DNA from: Arthrobacter sp. HY1533
GTDB taxonomy: Bacteria; Actinomycetota; Actinomycetes; Actinomycetales; Micrococcaceae
Direction: 5' to 3'
Length of the DNA stretch: 64,000 bases
Assembly: GCF_027568515.1 (NCBI RefSeq)
Contig: NZ_JANKZF010000014.1
Span: 1 to 64,000, forward strand
Of the stretch, positions 9,639 to 18,341 are shown piece by piece (positions within the stretch are counted from its first letter, which is position 1; each line of letters starts with the position of its first letter). Position numbers and translations under genes: made by a program. The notes beneath the pieces are model-generated. The model saw only the letters and a list, made by a program, of their open reading frames with translations. It searched no databases and was not told where the DNA came from.

Positions 9639-11111
9639 ATGAACGGCACCACCATTTCAGCCACAGCCAACGCGCCCGTCGTGGTGCCCTCGCTCCAGCG
9701 CTGGGAGTCCGGGCCCGGGACCACCACCCTGCGTGCGGGCTTCGGCGTCGGACATCCCGAAGAGCTCGCCGGGGTGGCGCAGACGTTGCTGGCCGACATT
9801 GCCGAGGTCGCAGGCCTGGCGGGCGGCACCGGTCCGGACGAAGGTGCCGGGATGGTCACCCTGGCGCTGGATCCGGAGTTGGACCTTGGCACCGGCAACG
9901 CCACTGCGCCGGGCGAAGGCTATGTGCTGGAGATTGACGGTGGCGGCGTGCGCATCACGGCGCGCACGGCCACCGGCGTGTACTGGGGCACGCGCAGCCT
10001 GCTGCAAATGCTGGCGGCCTCCACCACGCTGCCGGCCGGCACCGCAACGGACTGGCCCAACTATCCCGTGCGCGGCTTCATGCTGGACGTGGGGCGCCGC
10101 TTTGCCCGCCTCGAGGCGCTGCGCGACTACATCCGACTCCTGAGCTGGTACAAGCTCAACACCTTTATGGTGCACCTGAACGACAACGAAATCACCAAGG
10201 ACACCAAGCGCAGCTGGGACGATGCGCAGCATGGCTTCCGGCTGGCCTCCGACTCACCCTGGCTGGCCGGCCTTGCGGCGGAAGACGGTGCCTACAGCCG
10301 CGCCGAGTGGGACTCATTCGAGGACCTGGCCGAACAGCGGCACGTGCGGCTGGTGCCCGAGATCGACGTGCCGGCGCACTCGCGCTCCTTCATCCGCTGG
10401 CGCCCGGAGCTGGGCTTGAACGGCGGGGACTCGGACATGCTGGACCTGCAAAAGCCGGAGACCGTGGAACTGGTCAAGGACGTTTTTGCGGAGTTCGTGC
10501 CGTGGTTCCGCGGCCCCGCCGTCCACTTTGGCGCCGACGAATACGCCCGCGGGCACTCGGAGACGTACCGCGGATTCTTCAACGCCGTCAGCACGCACCT
10601 GCGCTCGCTTGGCAAGGACCCCGTGGCTTGGGGCAGCCTGAGCGTCATGTCCGACGGGGCCGGGGCTCCGGGGCCGGATGGCTACAACCGCGATGTGACC
10701 ATTTGTGCCTGGAACAAGGGCTGGTACAGCGGCCAGGCCGCCGTCGCCGACGGCTACAACGTCATCAACACCGACGACGACCTGCTCTACATTGTGCCGT
10801 TCGCCGACTACTACCACGGCCAGGGACTGGACGCCCGGGAACTTTTCGAGGGCTGGGAGCCGCACATCTTCGGCACCGGGCACAACCTGTACCCGGGCCA
10901 CCCGCAGCTGCTGGGGGCGGCCTCCGCCGTGTGGAACGACCTGGTCCTGCTGGACTACGACGAACGCGCCGTCTACCAGCTCGTGAAGCCGTCGTTCGGG
11001 GTGCTGGCGCAGAAGATGTGGGCCGGCGCAGTTGCCGGACTGGGCTATGAGGAGTTCATGGACCGCAACGCCGCGGTGGCCGGCTGGCCCGGCGGCACGT
11101 TCCTGGACTGA
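9639..11111 (+). CDS. GH20 beta-N-acetylhexosaminidase-like protein
   Basis: The 490-residue product shows the GH20 arrangement: a small N-terminal alpha/beta domain (GH20b-like, about 1-135), then the TIM barrel starting at YPVRGFMLDVGRRFARLEALRDYI. The catalytic pair is D300-E301 in VHFGADEY, where the usual motif is HxGGDE, so Gly is replaced by Ala. Other conserved elements are VPEIDVPAHSRSF and, near the end, W/Y substrate-binding residues. GH20 enzymes release terminal beta-GlcNAc or beta-GalNAc. No signal peptide, hence intracellular. ATG 9639 follows AAAGGAAA (9621-9627); GTG 9618 overlapping the upstream TGA is an alternative. Probably an operon with the GH123-like gene. Confidence 0.85.
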   Translation: MNGTTISATANAPVVVPSLQRWESGPGTTTLRAGFGVGHPEELAGVAQTLLADIAEVAGLAGGTGPDEGAGMVTLALDPELDLGTGNATAPGEGYVLEIDGGGVRITARTATGVYWGTRSLLQMLAASTTLPAGTATDWPNYPVRGFMLDVGRRFARLEALRDYIRLLSWYKLNTFMVHLNDNEITKDTKRSWDDAQHGFRLASDSPWLAGLAAEDGAYSRAEWDSFEDLAEQRHVRLVPEIDVPAHSRSFIRWRPELGLNGGDSDMLDLQKPETVELVKDVFAEFVPWFRGPAVHFGADEYARGHSETYRGFFNAVSTHLRSLGKDPVAWGSLSVMSDGAGAPGPDGYNRDVTICAWNKGWYSGQAAVADGYNVINTDDDLLYIVPFADYYHGQGLDARELFEGWEPHIFGTGHNLYPGHPQLLGAASAVWNDLVLLDYDERAVYQLVKPSFGVLAQKMWAGAVAGLGYEEFMDRNAAVAGWPGGTFLD

Positions 11112-12083
11112 CTAGCCCCCGGCCAGCTCCGCCATGATCTCCTGCAGGGCCGCAGCCACCATGAGCACCGAGCGCCGCTTGAGGTTTTCCGGCCGGACCA
11201 GCAAGTCGATCCGCCGCTGCGTGTTGATGCCCGACAACGGCCGCAGCACCACGCCCGGGTTCAGCGCCGGGCTGGAGGTGTACCGCGGCAGCAGCCCGAT
11301 CACGTCCCCCGTGGACACCAGGGCGGCAACCGTTGAATAGTCGTTGATGCGGTGCACCACCTCCACGGGCCGGCTCGCCATGGCGCCCACGGCCACCAGC
11401 ACGTCGGCGGGGGAGTAGCCGCTGCGGCTGCTGACCCAGGGGTGGCCCACGACGTCGGCCGCGGACAGCGATTGCCGCCCCGCCAGCGGGTGCCCTGCCG
11501 CCACCGCCACGTCCAGCGGCTCGTGCGCCAGCGGAATGACGCGGACCCGGTCCTCGGGCCACGGCGGGCTGTGGTCCATGCGGTGGGCCAGCACCAGGTC
11601 GTAGCTGGCCGTCAGGGCCGGGAAGCCGTGCTGGGCCACGTCCTCGTCGGAGAACTTGACTCGCGGCACGGCCGGCGCTGCGGCGGGGGACGGGGACCCG
11701 GCGTCGGACGCGCCAGTTGCCGCCGGCTGCTGCGACATCGCAGCCAGGCGGCGCACAAGCGGAGCGAACAGCGCCTGCCCGGCACTGTGGAAGCCGCTGA
11801 TGGTGACAGTGCCGCCGGCATCCTCCTGGTAGGCGCCAATGGCGGCCTTCGCGGCGGCCATGGCGTCGATGACTTCGGCGCCGGCCGTGGCGAGTACCTG
11901 GCCGGCCTCCGTCAGCACCAGATTGCGGCCCTCACGGCGGGTCAGCTGCGTGCCCACCTGGCGCTGCAGCAGCGATATTTGCTGGGACACGGCGGACGGC
12001 GTGACGGAGAGGGTGTCGGCCACGGCCTTGACGCTGCCCAGTTCGCCCAGCTCCCGGAGCATGTGAAGTTGGTGGAGTTCCAT
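11112..12083 (-). CDS. LysR-family transcriptional regulator, probable regulator of tdh-kbl
   Basis: A 323-residue LysR protein with an N-terminal HTH at residues 1-60 (HMLRELGELGSVKAVADTL, then VTPSAVSQQISLLQ) and a C-terminal periplasmic-binding-like effector domain. A Ser/Ala/Pro-rich insertion sits near residues 130-150. It is divergent from tdh, separated by 139 bp, the classic layout for a LysR activator of the adjacent operon. Its own start is probably leaderless: TAGGCT (minus strand, 12090-12095) lies 6 nt before the ATG. Its stop directly abuts the GH20 stop. Confidence 0.85.
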   Translation of the reverse strand: MELHQLHMLRELGELGSVKAVADTLSVTPSAVSQQISLLQRQVGTQLTRREGRNLVLTEAGQVLATAGAEVIDAMAAAKAAIGAYQEDAGGTVTISGFHSAGQALFAPLVRRLAAMSQQPAATGASDAGSPSPAAAPAVPRVKFSDEDVAQHGFPALTASYDLVLAHRMDHSPPWPEDRVRVIPLAHEPLDVAVAAGHPLAGRQSLSAADVVGHPWVSSRSGYSPADVLVAVGAMASRPVEVVHRINDYSTVAALVSTGDVIGLLPRYTSSPALNPGVVLRPLSGINTQRRIDLLVRPENLKRRSVLMVAAALQEIMAELAGG

Positions 12084-12112
12084 CCCTCCAGCCTACAGTT
12101 TAGGCGCGGCTT

Positions 12113-12165
12113 AATCGACGATGGAGAAATGATCGATTGTGCTAAACGGTTTTGCGGGTTGTAAT
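12113..12165 (+). promoter_or_regulatory. tdh promoter with LysR-type inverted repeat
   Basis: An inverted repeat AATCGA (12113-12118) / TCGATT (12133-12138) overlaps a -35-like TTGTGC (12137-12142). With a 17-bp spacer the latter precedes the -10-like TGTAAT (12160-12165). The overlap of the right arm with -35 fits activation by the divergent LysR protein. The tdh start lies 57 bp further on. Confidence 0.5.
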
Positions 12166-12222
12166 TGACATCAAACCTCCCCGCCCGCAGCACCTGAGCA
12201 CCACGAAAGCACGGCACCCTCC

Positions 12223-13272
12223 ATGAAAGCTTTGTACAAGTCCGGCGCACACGCCGGCTTCGAACTCGTCGAACGCCCCGAACCGGAAACCGGCCTGCGG
12301 GACGTCAAGATCAAGGTTGCCACCACTGGCCTGTGCGGCACCGACCTGCACATCCTGGCCTGGGATGCCTGGGCCGCCTCAACCATCAACGCCCCGCTCA
12401 TTGCGGGCCACGAATTCTACGGCGAAGTGGTTGAAGTGGGCGCCGAGGTCAACAACGTCAAGGTGGGCGACAAGGTCTCCGGCGAAGGCCACGTGGTCTG
12501 CGGCATGTGCCGCAACTGCCGCGCCGGGCGCCGCCACATGTGCATCAACACCATCTCCGTGGGCGTGCAGCGCGACGGCGCGTTTGCCGAGTACGTTGTC
12601 ATCCCCGAATCCAACGTCTGGGTGCACCACGACCCCTCCATCACCCCCGAACTCGGCGCCATCTTCGACCCGCTGGGCAACGCCGTCCACACCGCGCTGA
12701 GCTTTGGCCTGGTGGGCGAAGACGTCCTCATCACGGGTGCCGGCCCCATCGGCCTGATGGCCATCGCCGTGGCCCGCCACGCCGGCGCCCGCAAGATCGC
12801 CATCACCGACGTCTCCGAACCGCGCCTGGCCATGGCCGAGGCCATGGGCGCAGACCTGGCCGTCAACGTCGCCACCACGCGCCTGAAGGAAGCACAGCAG
12901 CAGCTGGGCATGCGCGAGGGCTTCGACATCGGCCTGGAAATGTCCGGCCACCCCACCGCCCTGCCGGAAATGATCGACAACATGAACCACGGCGGCCGCA
13001 TCGCCATGCTGGGCCTGCCGAGCCAGTCCATCGACATCAACTGGGGCAAGGTTGTCACGCACATGCTGACCCTCAAGGGCATCTACGGCCGCGAAATGTT
13101 CGAGACCTGGTACGCCATGAGCGCCATGCTCTCCTCCAACCCGGTCCTGCGCAAAGCCGTCGCCAGTGTTGTCACCGACGTCCTGCCCGCCACAGAATGG
13201 GAGCAGGCCTTCGAGATCGCCAAGTCCGGCCGCGGCGGCAAAGTTGTCCTGGACTGGTCAGTCTTCTCCTAA
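12223..13272 (+). CDS. tdh: L-threonine 3-dehydrogenase
   Basis: A 349-residue zinc alcohol dehydrogenase with the Tdh pattern: catalytic zinc ligands Cys38, His63 and Glu64 ([20 protein letters not shown]). The four structural-zinc cysteines are C93, C96, C99 and C107 in [17 protein letters not shown]. The NAD-binding GAGPIGLMA loop and the family block [15 protein letters not shown] are also present. It oxidises threonine to 2-amino-3-ketobutyrate in the cytosol. The next gene, kbl, cleaves that unstable product, so tdh-kbl form the two-step threonine-to-glycine plus acetyl-CoA route. Confidence 0.96.
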   Translation: MKALYKSGAHAGFELVERPEPETGLRDVKIKVATTGLCGTDLHILAWDAWAASTINAPLIAGHEFYGEVVEVGAEVNNVKVGDKVSGEGHVVCGMCRNCRAGRRHMCINTISVGVQRDGAFAEYVVIPESNVWVHHDPSITPELGAIFDPLGNAVHTALSFGLVGEDVLITGAGPIGLMAIAVARHAGARKIAITDVSEPRLAMAEAMGADLAVNVATTRLKEAQQQLGMREGFDIGLEMSGHPTALPEMIDNMNHGGRIAMLGLPSQSIDINWGKVVTHMLTLKGIYGREMFETWYAMSAMLSSNPVLRKAVASVVTDVLPATEWEQAFEIAKSGRGGKVVLDWSVFS

Positions 13273-13292
13273 GCACCTCCTTCCTTCCCAGC

Positions 13293-13323
13293 ACGACGGC
13301 GGAACCTTTCGTCCCGCCGTCGT
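13293..13323 (+). other. Hairpin in the tdh-kbl intergenic gap
   Basis: Perfect 10-bp arms ACGACGGCGG / CCGCCGTCGT around an 11-nt loop, with no T-tract. It may tune the tdh:kbl ratio by mRNA processing or partial termination. Confidence 0.5.
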
Positions 13324-13353
13324 CCGCCCCTTACGAACCACCCAGGAGTCCCC

Positions 13354-14556
13354 ATGTACACCTCCATGAAAGCCGCGCTCACCGACGAGCTGGCCGAAAT
13401 CCGCACCGCCGGCCTGTTCAAGACCGAACGCCAAATCACCTCCGCCCAGTCCAGCCACGTGCAGGCAGGCCCGCTGGACGGCGCCACCGCCCCCGTGCTG
13501 AACTTCTGCGCCAACAACTACCTTGGCCTGGCCGACCACCCCGCCATCATCGACGCCGCCAAGACCGCCATGGACGAGCGCGGCTTCGGCATGGCCAGCG
13601 TCCGCTTCATCTGCGGCACCCAGGACCTGCACCTGCAGCTGGAATCCGCCGTCTCGGCATTCCTGGGCACCGAGGACACCATCCTCTTCTCCTCCTGCTT
13701 CGACGCCAACGGCGGTGTGTTCGAGTCCCTGTTCGGGGCGCAGGACGCCATCATCTCCGACTCCCTGAACCACGCCTCCATCATTGACGGCATCCGCCTG
13801 TCCAAGGCCGCGCGCTTCCGCTACGCCAACCAGGACATGGCAGACCTGGAAGTCCAGCTCCAGGCAGCTGCCGCCATGAACGACGGCGCCGGCGCCCGCC
13901 GCACCATCATCGTCACCGACGGTGTCTTCTCCATGGACGGCTTCCTGGCACCCCTGGAGGCCATCTGCGATTTGGCCGACAAGTACGACGCCCTGGTCAT
14001 GGTTGACGACTCCCACGCCGTGGGCTTCATGGGCGCCACCGGTGCCGGAACGCCCGAGCACGCAGGCGTCTCCGACCGCGTGGACATCTACACCGGCACC
14101 TTCGGCAAGGCCCTGGGCGGGGCATCCGGCGGCTACGTTGCAGGCCGCGGCGAGATCGTCGCCATGCTGCGCCAAAAGGCACGCCCCTACCTGTTCTCCA
14201 ACTCCCTGGCCCCCGCCATCGTTGCCGCCACCTTGAAGGCCCTGGAGCTCGTGGCAGGCTCCGGCGAGCTGCGCACCAAGCTGTTTGAGAACGCCAACTT
14301 GTTCCGCAGCCGCATGACCGAGGAAGGCTTCGAGCTGCTCCCCGGCGAGCACGCAATCGTCCCCGTCATGTTTGGCAACGCCGTTGAGGCCGCCCGCGTG
14401 GCCAACGCCATGCTGGATCACGGCGTGTTCGTCACGGCGTTCAGCTTCCCCGTGGTCCCGCGCGGCGCCGCCCGCATCCGCGTGCAGCTCTCGGCAGCCC
14501 ACAGCGCCGACGACGTCGAGGCCTGCGTCCGCGCGTTCGTCGCCGCCCGCGGCTAG
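13354..14556 (+). CDS. kbl: 2-amino-3-ketobutyrate CoA ligase (glycine C-acetyltransferase)
   Basis: A 400-residue alpha-oxoamine synthase with all Kbl hallmarks: [14 protein letters not shown] near the N-terminus, [12 protein letters not shown] and the PLP-binding lysine K252 in [15 protein letters not shown]. It splits 2-amino-3-ketobutyrate with CoA to glycine and acetyl-CoA as a cytosolic PLP homodimer. It lies 81 bp downstream of tdh on the same strand. Confidence 0.96.
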   Translation: MYTSMKAALTDELAEIRTAGLFKTERQITSAQSSHVQAGPLDGATAPVLNFCANNYLGLADHPAIIDAAKTAMDERGFGMASVRFICGTQDLHLQLESAVSAFLGTEDTILFSSCFDANGGVFESLFGAQDAIISDSLNHASIIDGIRLSKAARFRYANQDMADLEVQLQAAAAMNDGAGARRTIIVTDGVFSMDGFLAPLEAICDLADKYDALVMVDDSHAVGFMGATGAGTPEHAGVSDRVDIYTGTFGKALGGASGGYVAGRGEIVAMLRQKARPYLFSNSLAPAIVAATLKALELVAGSGELRTKLFENANLFRSRMTEEGFELLPGEHAIVPVMFGNAVEAARVANAMLDHGVFVTAFSFPVVPRGAARIRVQLSAAHSADDVEACVRAFVAARG

Positions 14557-14575
14557 AGGGCCGGCAAATACCTGA

Positions 14576-14615
14576 ACTTGTGCGCACATCCCGGGTCCGG
14601 GGTGTGCGCACAAGT
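14576..14615. repeat. Long intergenic hairpin (class 1 element), downstream of kbl
   Basis: Arms ACTTGTGCGCACATCCC (14576-14592) and GGGGTGTGCGCACAAGT (14599-14615) pair over 17 bp with one G-T, around a 6-nt loop. No T-run follows. It starts 20 bp after the kbl stop. It belongs with the hairpins at 26.06, 41.56, 47.50 and 50.79 kb. Confidence 0.75.
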
Positions 14616-14697
14616 GTTTATGCACACCGCCAGCTGCGGGCCATGCGCATATCTGCAGCTCCCGCGGGGTACACGCCCGGCGTGGCAGGATAAAACC

Positions 14698-15468
14698 ATG
14701 ACTTTTGCCTGGGACATCCGTGCACGCGTGCAATTCGAGGGCGACGCCCATGTCCAGGAGGACAGCTGCGGCTTCAACGGCCCCAACGCCTGGATCATCG
14801 ACGGCGCCACCACGCTGCTTGAGCCCCTGGACCTGCCCGCCGCGTCCAACCCGCAGTGGCTGGCGCAGAAACTAACTCAGGCGCTGGGTGCAGCCACCGA
14901 GTCCGGCGTCGGCGCCGTGCTGGCGGATGCACTTGCTGCCGTCGATGCGGCCGCTTCACCGCTGGTGGGGGATGAGCGCGTGCGCTTCCCGAGCGCCGCC
15001 ATCACCGTGGCGCAGCTGAACGCCGACGGCGTGGAAATCGCCAGCCTTGCCGACTGCACAATGGTGGTCCGCACGCACGACGGCGCCACCCACCTGGTCC
15101 GCGCCGAGCTGGCGGACGCGGGCATCACCGCCGTTGAGCCCGCCGAACGGCTGGCGCAGCTCAAGCGAGACCGCGAAATGCGCAACACTCCCGGCCGGCT
15201 CTGGGTGGCACGGCGCGAAGCCGAAGCGGCGGACCACGCCCATGTGGTCCAGCTGGGACGGCCCGAGCTCATGGTCATGGCCACCGACGGGGCGTGGCGC
15301 GCCGTGGACCTGGGGATCGTCAGCGGCCCCGAGGAATTCCTGGCCCGCACGGCGACCACCGTCGACGCACTGGGCCTGCTGCACGAGCTGCGCGTGCGCC
15401 AGGGCGAAATCGACGAGGTGGCCGACGACGCCACGATCCTCACGCTCGCTCCGCGGACCGGTGATTGA
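14698..15468 (+). CDS. PP2C-like protein phosphatase family protein
   Basis: The 256-residue product looks like a short metal-dependent PP2C phosphatase: an N-terminal QEDSCGFNGPNAWIIDGAT, where the usual DG metal motif appears as IDGAT, then ATDGAWRAVD in the middle. The C-terminal VADDATILTL gives the terminal DDxT aspartates. The GG after the first DG, typical of true PP2C enzymes, is missing, so activity is uncertain. ATG 14698 is used, with GGCAGGA upstream. The final codons and stop lie in a repeat-derived segment (15458-15482) shared with the next gene, whose TTG start overlaps this TGA. Confidence 0.65.
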   Translation: MTFAWDIRARVQFEGDAHVQEDSCGFNGPNAWIIDGATTLLEPLDLPAASNPQWLAQKLTQALGAATESGVGAVLADALAAVDAAASPLVGDERVRFPSAAITVAQLNADGVEIASLADCTMVVRTHDGATHLVRAELADAGITAVEPAERLAQLKRDREMRNTPGRLWVARREAEAADHAHVVQLGRPELMVMATDGAWRAVDLGIVSGPEEFLARTATTVDALGLLHELRVRQGEIDEVADDATILTLAPRTGD

Positions 15469-15482
15469 CCTTGTCGAAATCC
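15458..15482 (+). repeat. Half copy of the GATTGAGC repeat family, inside a gene junction
   Basis: This 25-bp segment matches one arm of the palindromic repeat at 30999-31023 (reverse complement) at 24 of 25 positions; the only change is GATTGACC versus GATTGAGC. It provides the last codons and TGA of the PP2C-like gene and the TTG start with the first five codons of the APH-like gene. Confidence 0.7.
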
Positions 15483-16400
15483 AACCACCGCATCGGCTGG
15501 GCCCAGCTGCCACCCCACGTCCGCGCCGGGGTTGAGGACATCCTGGGCGACACCGTCGTGTCAGCCGTGTCCCAGCCCGGCGGGTTCTCGCCCGGATCTG
15601 CCGACCGCGTGGTCTTGGCCTCGGGCCGCCGCGCCTTCGTCAAGGCCGTGAGCGCGGACGTCAACGCCACCTCGGCCACCCTGCACCGGCGCGAGGCAGG
15701 CATTTCCGCAGCCCTCCCGCCGGATACCCCGGCCCCCGCCTTCCTCGGCACGTACGACGACGGCACCTGGGTTGCGCTGGCACTGGCCGACGTCGCGGGC
15801 CGGCACCCGCAGGAACCCTGGGCCGAAAACGAGCTGCGCTGCGTTCTGGACACGCTGGCGCAGGTGGCGCAGCGTCCCGTGCCGGAGGGGCTCGGACTGC
15901 CGCGCAACGAGGACGAACTTAGCGGGGAGTTTCTGGGCTGGGACAAGCTGGCGGAGCAGCCCATGGACGGCATAGACCCCTGGGCTGCAGCCCACCTGGG
16001 CGAGCTGGCGGAACTGGCCCGCGCGGGCCTGGGATCGCTCGCCGGCAACTCGCTGGTCCACGGCGACCTGCGTGCCGACAACATCCTGCTGGCCGGGGGA
16101 GCCGCCATCCTGCTTGACTGGCCATGGGCCACCGTGGGCTCTTCGTGGTTTGATGCGCTGGGAGTGCTGATCAACGCCAAGACGCTGGCGCCGGAATCCG
16201 ACATTGAACACTGGATTGAAACGCATCCGGCGTTCCGCGGGGCCACCCCGGAAGCCATCAACGGGGTCCTGGCCGGATTCATCGGCTACTTCCTGGACAT
16301 GTCCCGCATGCCTGCGCCCGCCGGCATCCCCACCCTGCGCGCCTTCCAAAGGAAGCAGGGGGATGCGGTCCTCGGCTGGCTGGCGCAGCGGCTGTCCTGA
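15465..16400 (+). CDS. Aminoglycoside phosphotransferase (APH)-fold kinase-like protein
   Basis: A 311-residue APH/choline-kinase-fold protein. Lys in RRAFVKAVS is the likely ATP lysine, the catalytic loop is HGDLRADN (D201), and LLDWPWA is the DFG-equivalent metal site. The substrate is unknown; the family phosphorylates aminoglycosides, homoserine, choline or other small hydroxylated molecules. The TTG start at 15465 overlaps the PP2C stop (TTGA); TTG 15471 is an alternative. The overlap suggests co-translation with the phosphatase-like protein. Confidence 0.7.
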   Translation: MTLSKSNHRIGWAQLPPHVRAGVEDILGDTVVSAVSQPGGFSPGSADRVVLASGRRAFVKAVSADVNATSATLHRREAGISAALPPDTPAPAFLGTYDDGTWVALALADVAGRHPQEPWAENELRCVLDTLAQVAQRPVPEGLGLPRNEDELSGEFLGWDKLAEQPMDGIDPWAAAHLGELAELARAGLGSLAGNSLVHGDLRADNILLAGGAAILLDWPWATVGSSWFDALGVLINAKTLAPESDIEHWIETHPAFRGATPEAINGVLAGFIGYFLDMSRMPAPAGIPTLRAFQRKQGDAVLGWLAQRLS

Positions 16401-16463
16401 CGCCTGACTCTTTCTGCTCGTAACGAAGCATCTTTTTTCACCGAGGTGCATAGGCTGGATCGA

Positions 16464-18341
16464 ATGGGCACCATGGGGGAATTCTTTTCAAGAACACGGC
16501 AGTCGGCACGCGCGCGGTGGCAGCTTTTGCAGCTGCTGAAGCTGGACGGCCGGCGCAGCATGGCCCTGGCCCTGCTCAGCGCGGTCACGGCAGTGGTGCC
16601 GGGTGCCACCGCCCTCGCCACCGGATGGCTGGCCGCCACCTTGGCCGTGCCGGGCGGCCTGACCCTGGCGGCAGCCGCCGGCCCGCTCAGCGCCCTGGCC
16701 GTACTGCTCATTGCGCAGGAAGTTGCGCAGTCCCTGAGATTTTCCCTGGCCGCCACCATCTCGGCCATCATCGATGCGGACATCCGCTCCCGGGTGCGGC
16801 TGAAGTTCCAGGCATCCGAACTCTCCACGATTGAATCTGCGGCCTTTGGCGACGATGCCTCGCGTGCCTCAGAACTGGCCAACCTGAACGGCTTCATCCG
16901 CTCCGCCGGGCAGGCGGCCACCCAGCAGCTGGTCTTCATCTTCCGCATCGCGGCCATCGTCAGCAGCGCCGCAGTGGTGGCCCACTTCTCCTGGTGGCTG
17001 GCGGCCGGGCTGGTCGCGGCCGGGCTCATCACGAGGGTCTTTGCGCTGCGCGCGTTTCTGCAAAACTCCACGGTCCGGGACACACGCGAAATGCACCGGC
17101 GCCGGGCCGCCTACTGGACCGAGCTGGGCACCGACCCGGGGGCCGGCAAGGAGGTGCGGATGTTCGGGCTCGGTGACTGGGTTGCGGGGCGCCGCCGTGC
17201 CGAGATGGGGGAGTACCTCGGTGAGGTGACAGCGGCCAGGGAGGCCATGTTCAAGGCGAACTGGATCCTTGCCGTTCCCCGGATGGCGGCCGCTGCGGCC
17301 GCACTCGCGCTGCCCGGCCTGGCCGTGGCCAACGGCGAGGCCGGCATCTCCGTGCTGGTCCAGACCTCCGTGGCAGGCCTGGCCGTGCTGGCCAACAGCC
17401 ACCTAGGCTCCGAGGCCATTCAGATCTCCTTCGGCATGCGGGCGCTGGAGGCCATGAACCGGCTCACCGACTCCTTCGGCCCCAGCGTGGCGTCTGCTGG
17501 CACCGGGGCGGTTCCGGCAGGGACCCGCAACGATGTTGACGTGCGGGGCATTTCCTACACCTACCCGCAGGGCCCCCGGCCCGTGCTGGCCGACTTTTCC
17601 CTATCCATCCCACACCACCAGGTTCTCGCCATCGTGGGCCGCAACGGCATCGGCAAGACCACGCTCATCAAGCTGCTCACGGGACTCTACCGGCCGGACG
17701 GGGGAACGATTGTTGCCGGAGGGCTCCGCGTGGACGGCCCGGGACGCACGCAATGGCAGCGGCGGTGCGCCGTGGTCTTCCAGGACTTCAACCGCTACCC
17801 GTTGTCTCTGGCGGACAACGTTGCCATGGAGGCGCCGGAACACCGCACCGACATTGAGGGAATCAGGATGGCGCTGGAACAAGCCGGTGCCGCGCCGATC
17901 CTGCACACCCTGCCCGAAGGCCTGGACACCCTGCTGAGCCGCCAACGCTCCGGCGGGACGGACCTGTCCGGCGGACAGTGGCAAAAGATTGCCCTGGCCC
18001 GCGCCCTGTTCGCCGTGGCCCATGGACGGGACTTCCTGGTCCTGGACGAGCCCACGGCGCAACTGGACGTCCAGGCAGAGGCCGACTTCTTCCAAAACCT
18101 GGTCGACGCCGTGCGCGGCAAAGCCACAGTGGTGCTGATTTCACACCGCCTCTCCACCGTCCGCCCGGCCGACAGGATAGTGGTCCTGGACAGGGAAGGG
18201 GTGGCAGAGGACGGAACGCACCAGGAACTGATGGAACGCGGCGGCAACTACGCCTCCGCGTTCGCCCTCCAGGCCCACCGGTTCACGGCAGGCACCCCGT
18301 CCGACGCCGAAGACGCAGAACAGGAGTCCGCACGTGGCTGA
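16464..18341 (+). CDS. ABC exporter half-transporter (TMD-NBD), subunit 1
   Basis: A 625-residue protein with an N-terminal six-helix membrane domain (to about residue 340) and a C-terminal nucleotide-binding domain. The latter has Walker A VGRNGIGKTT (K398), signature DLSGGQ, Walker B FLVLDEPTAQLD and the switch histidine in SHRLSTV. It overlaps by 8 bp the next half-transporter, so the two very probably form a heterodimeric exporter; the cargo is unknown. ATG 16464 is preferred because TAGGCT (16451-16456) lies 7 nt upstream, the leaderless pattern seen elsewhere here; GTG 16446 is possible. Confidence 0.82.
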   Translation: MGTMGEFFSRTRQSARARWQLLQLLKLDGRRSMALALLSAVTAVVPGATALATGWLAATLAVPGGLTLAAAAGPLSALAVLLIAQEVAQSLRFSLAATISAIIDADIRSRVRLKFQASELSTIESAAFGDDASRASELANLNGFIRSAGQAATQQLVFIFRIAAIVSSAAVVAHFSWWLAAGLVAAGLITRVFALRAFLQNSTVRDTREMHRRRAAYWTELGTDPGAGKEVRMFGLGDWVAGRRRAEMGEYLGEVTAAREAMFKANWILAVPRMAAAAAALALPGLAVANGEAGISVLVQTSVAGLAVLANSHLGSEAIQISFGMRALEAMNRLTDSFGPSVASAGTGAVPAGTRNDVDVRGISYTYPQGPRPVLADFSLSIPHHQVLAIVGRNGIGKTTLIKLLTGLYRPDGGTIVAGGLRVDGPGRTQWQRRCAVVFQDFNRYPLSLADNVAMEAPEHRTDIEGIRMALEQAGAAPILHTLPEGLDTLLSRQRSGGTDLSGGQWQKIALARALFAVAHGRDFLVLDEPTAQLDVQAEADFFQNLVDAVRGKATVVLISHRLSTVRPADRIVVLDREGVAEDGTHQELMERGGNYASAFALQAHRFTAGTPSDAEDAEQESARG

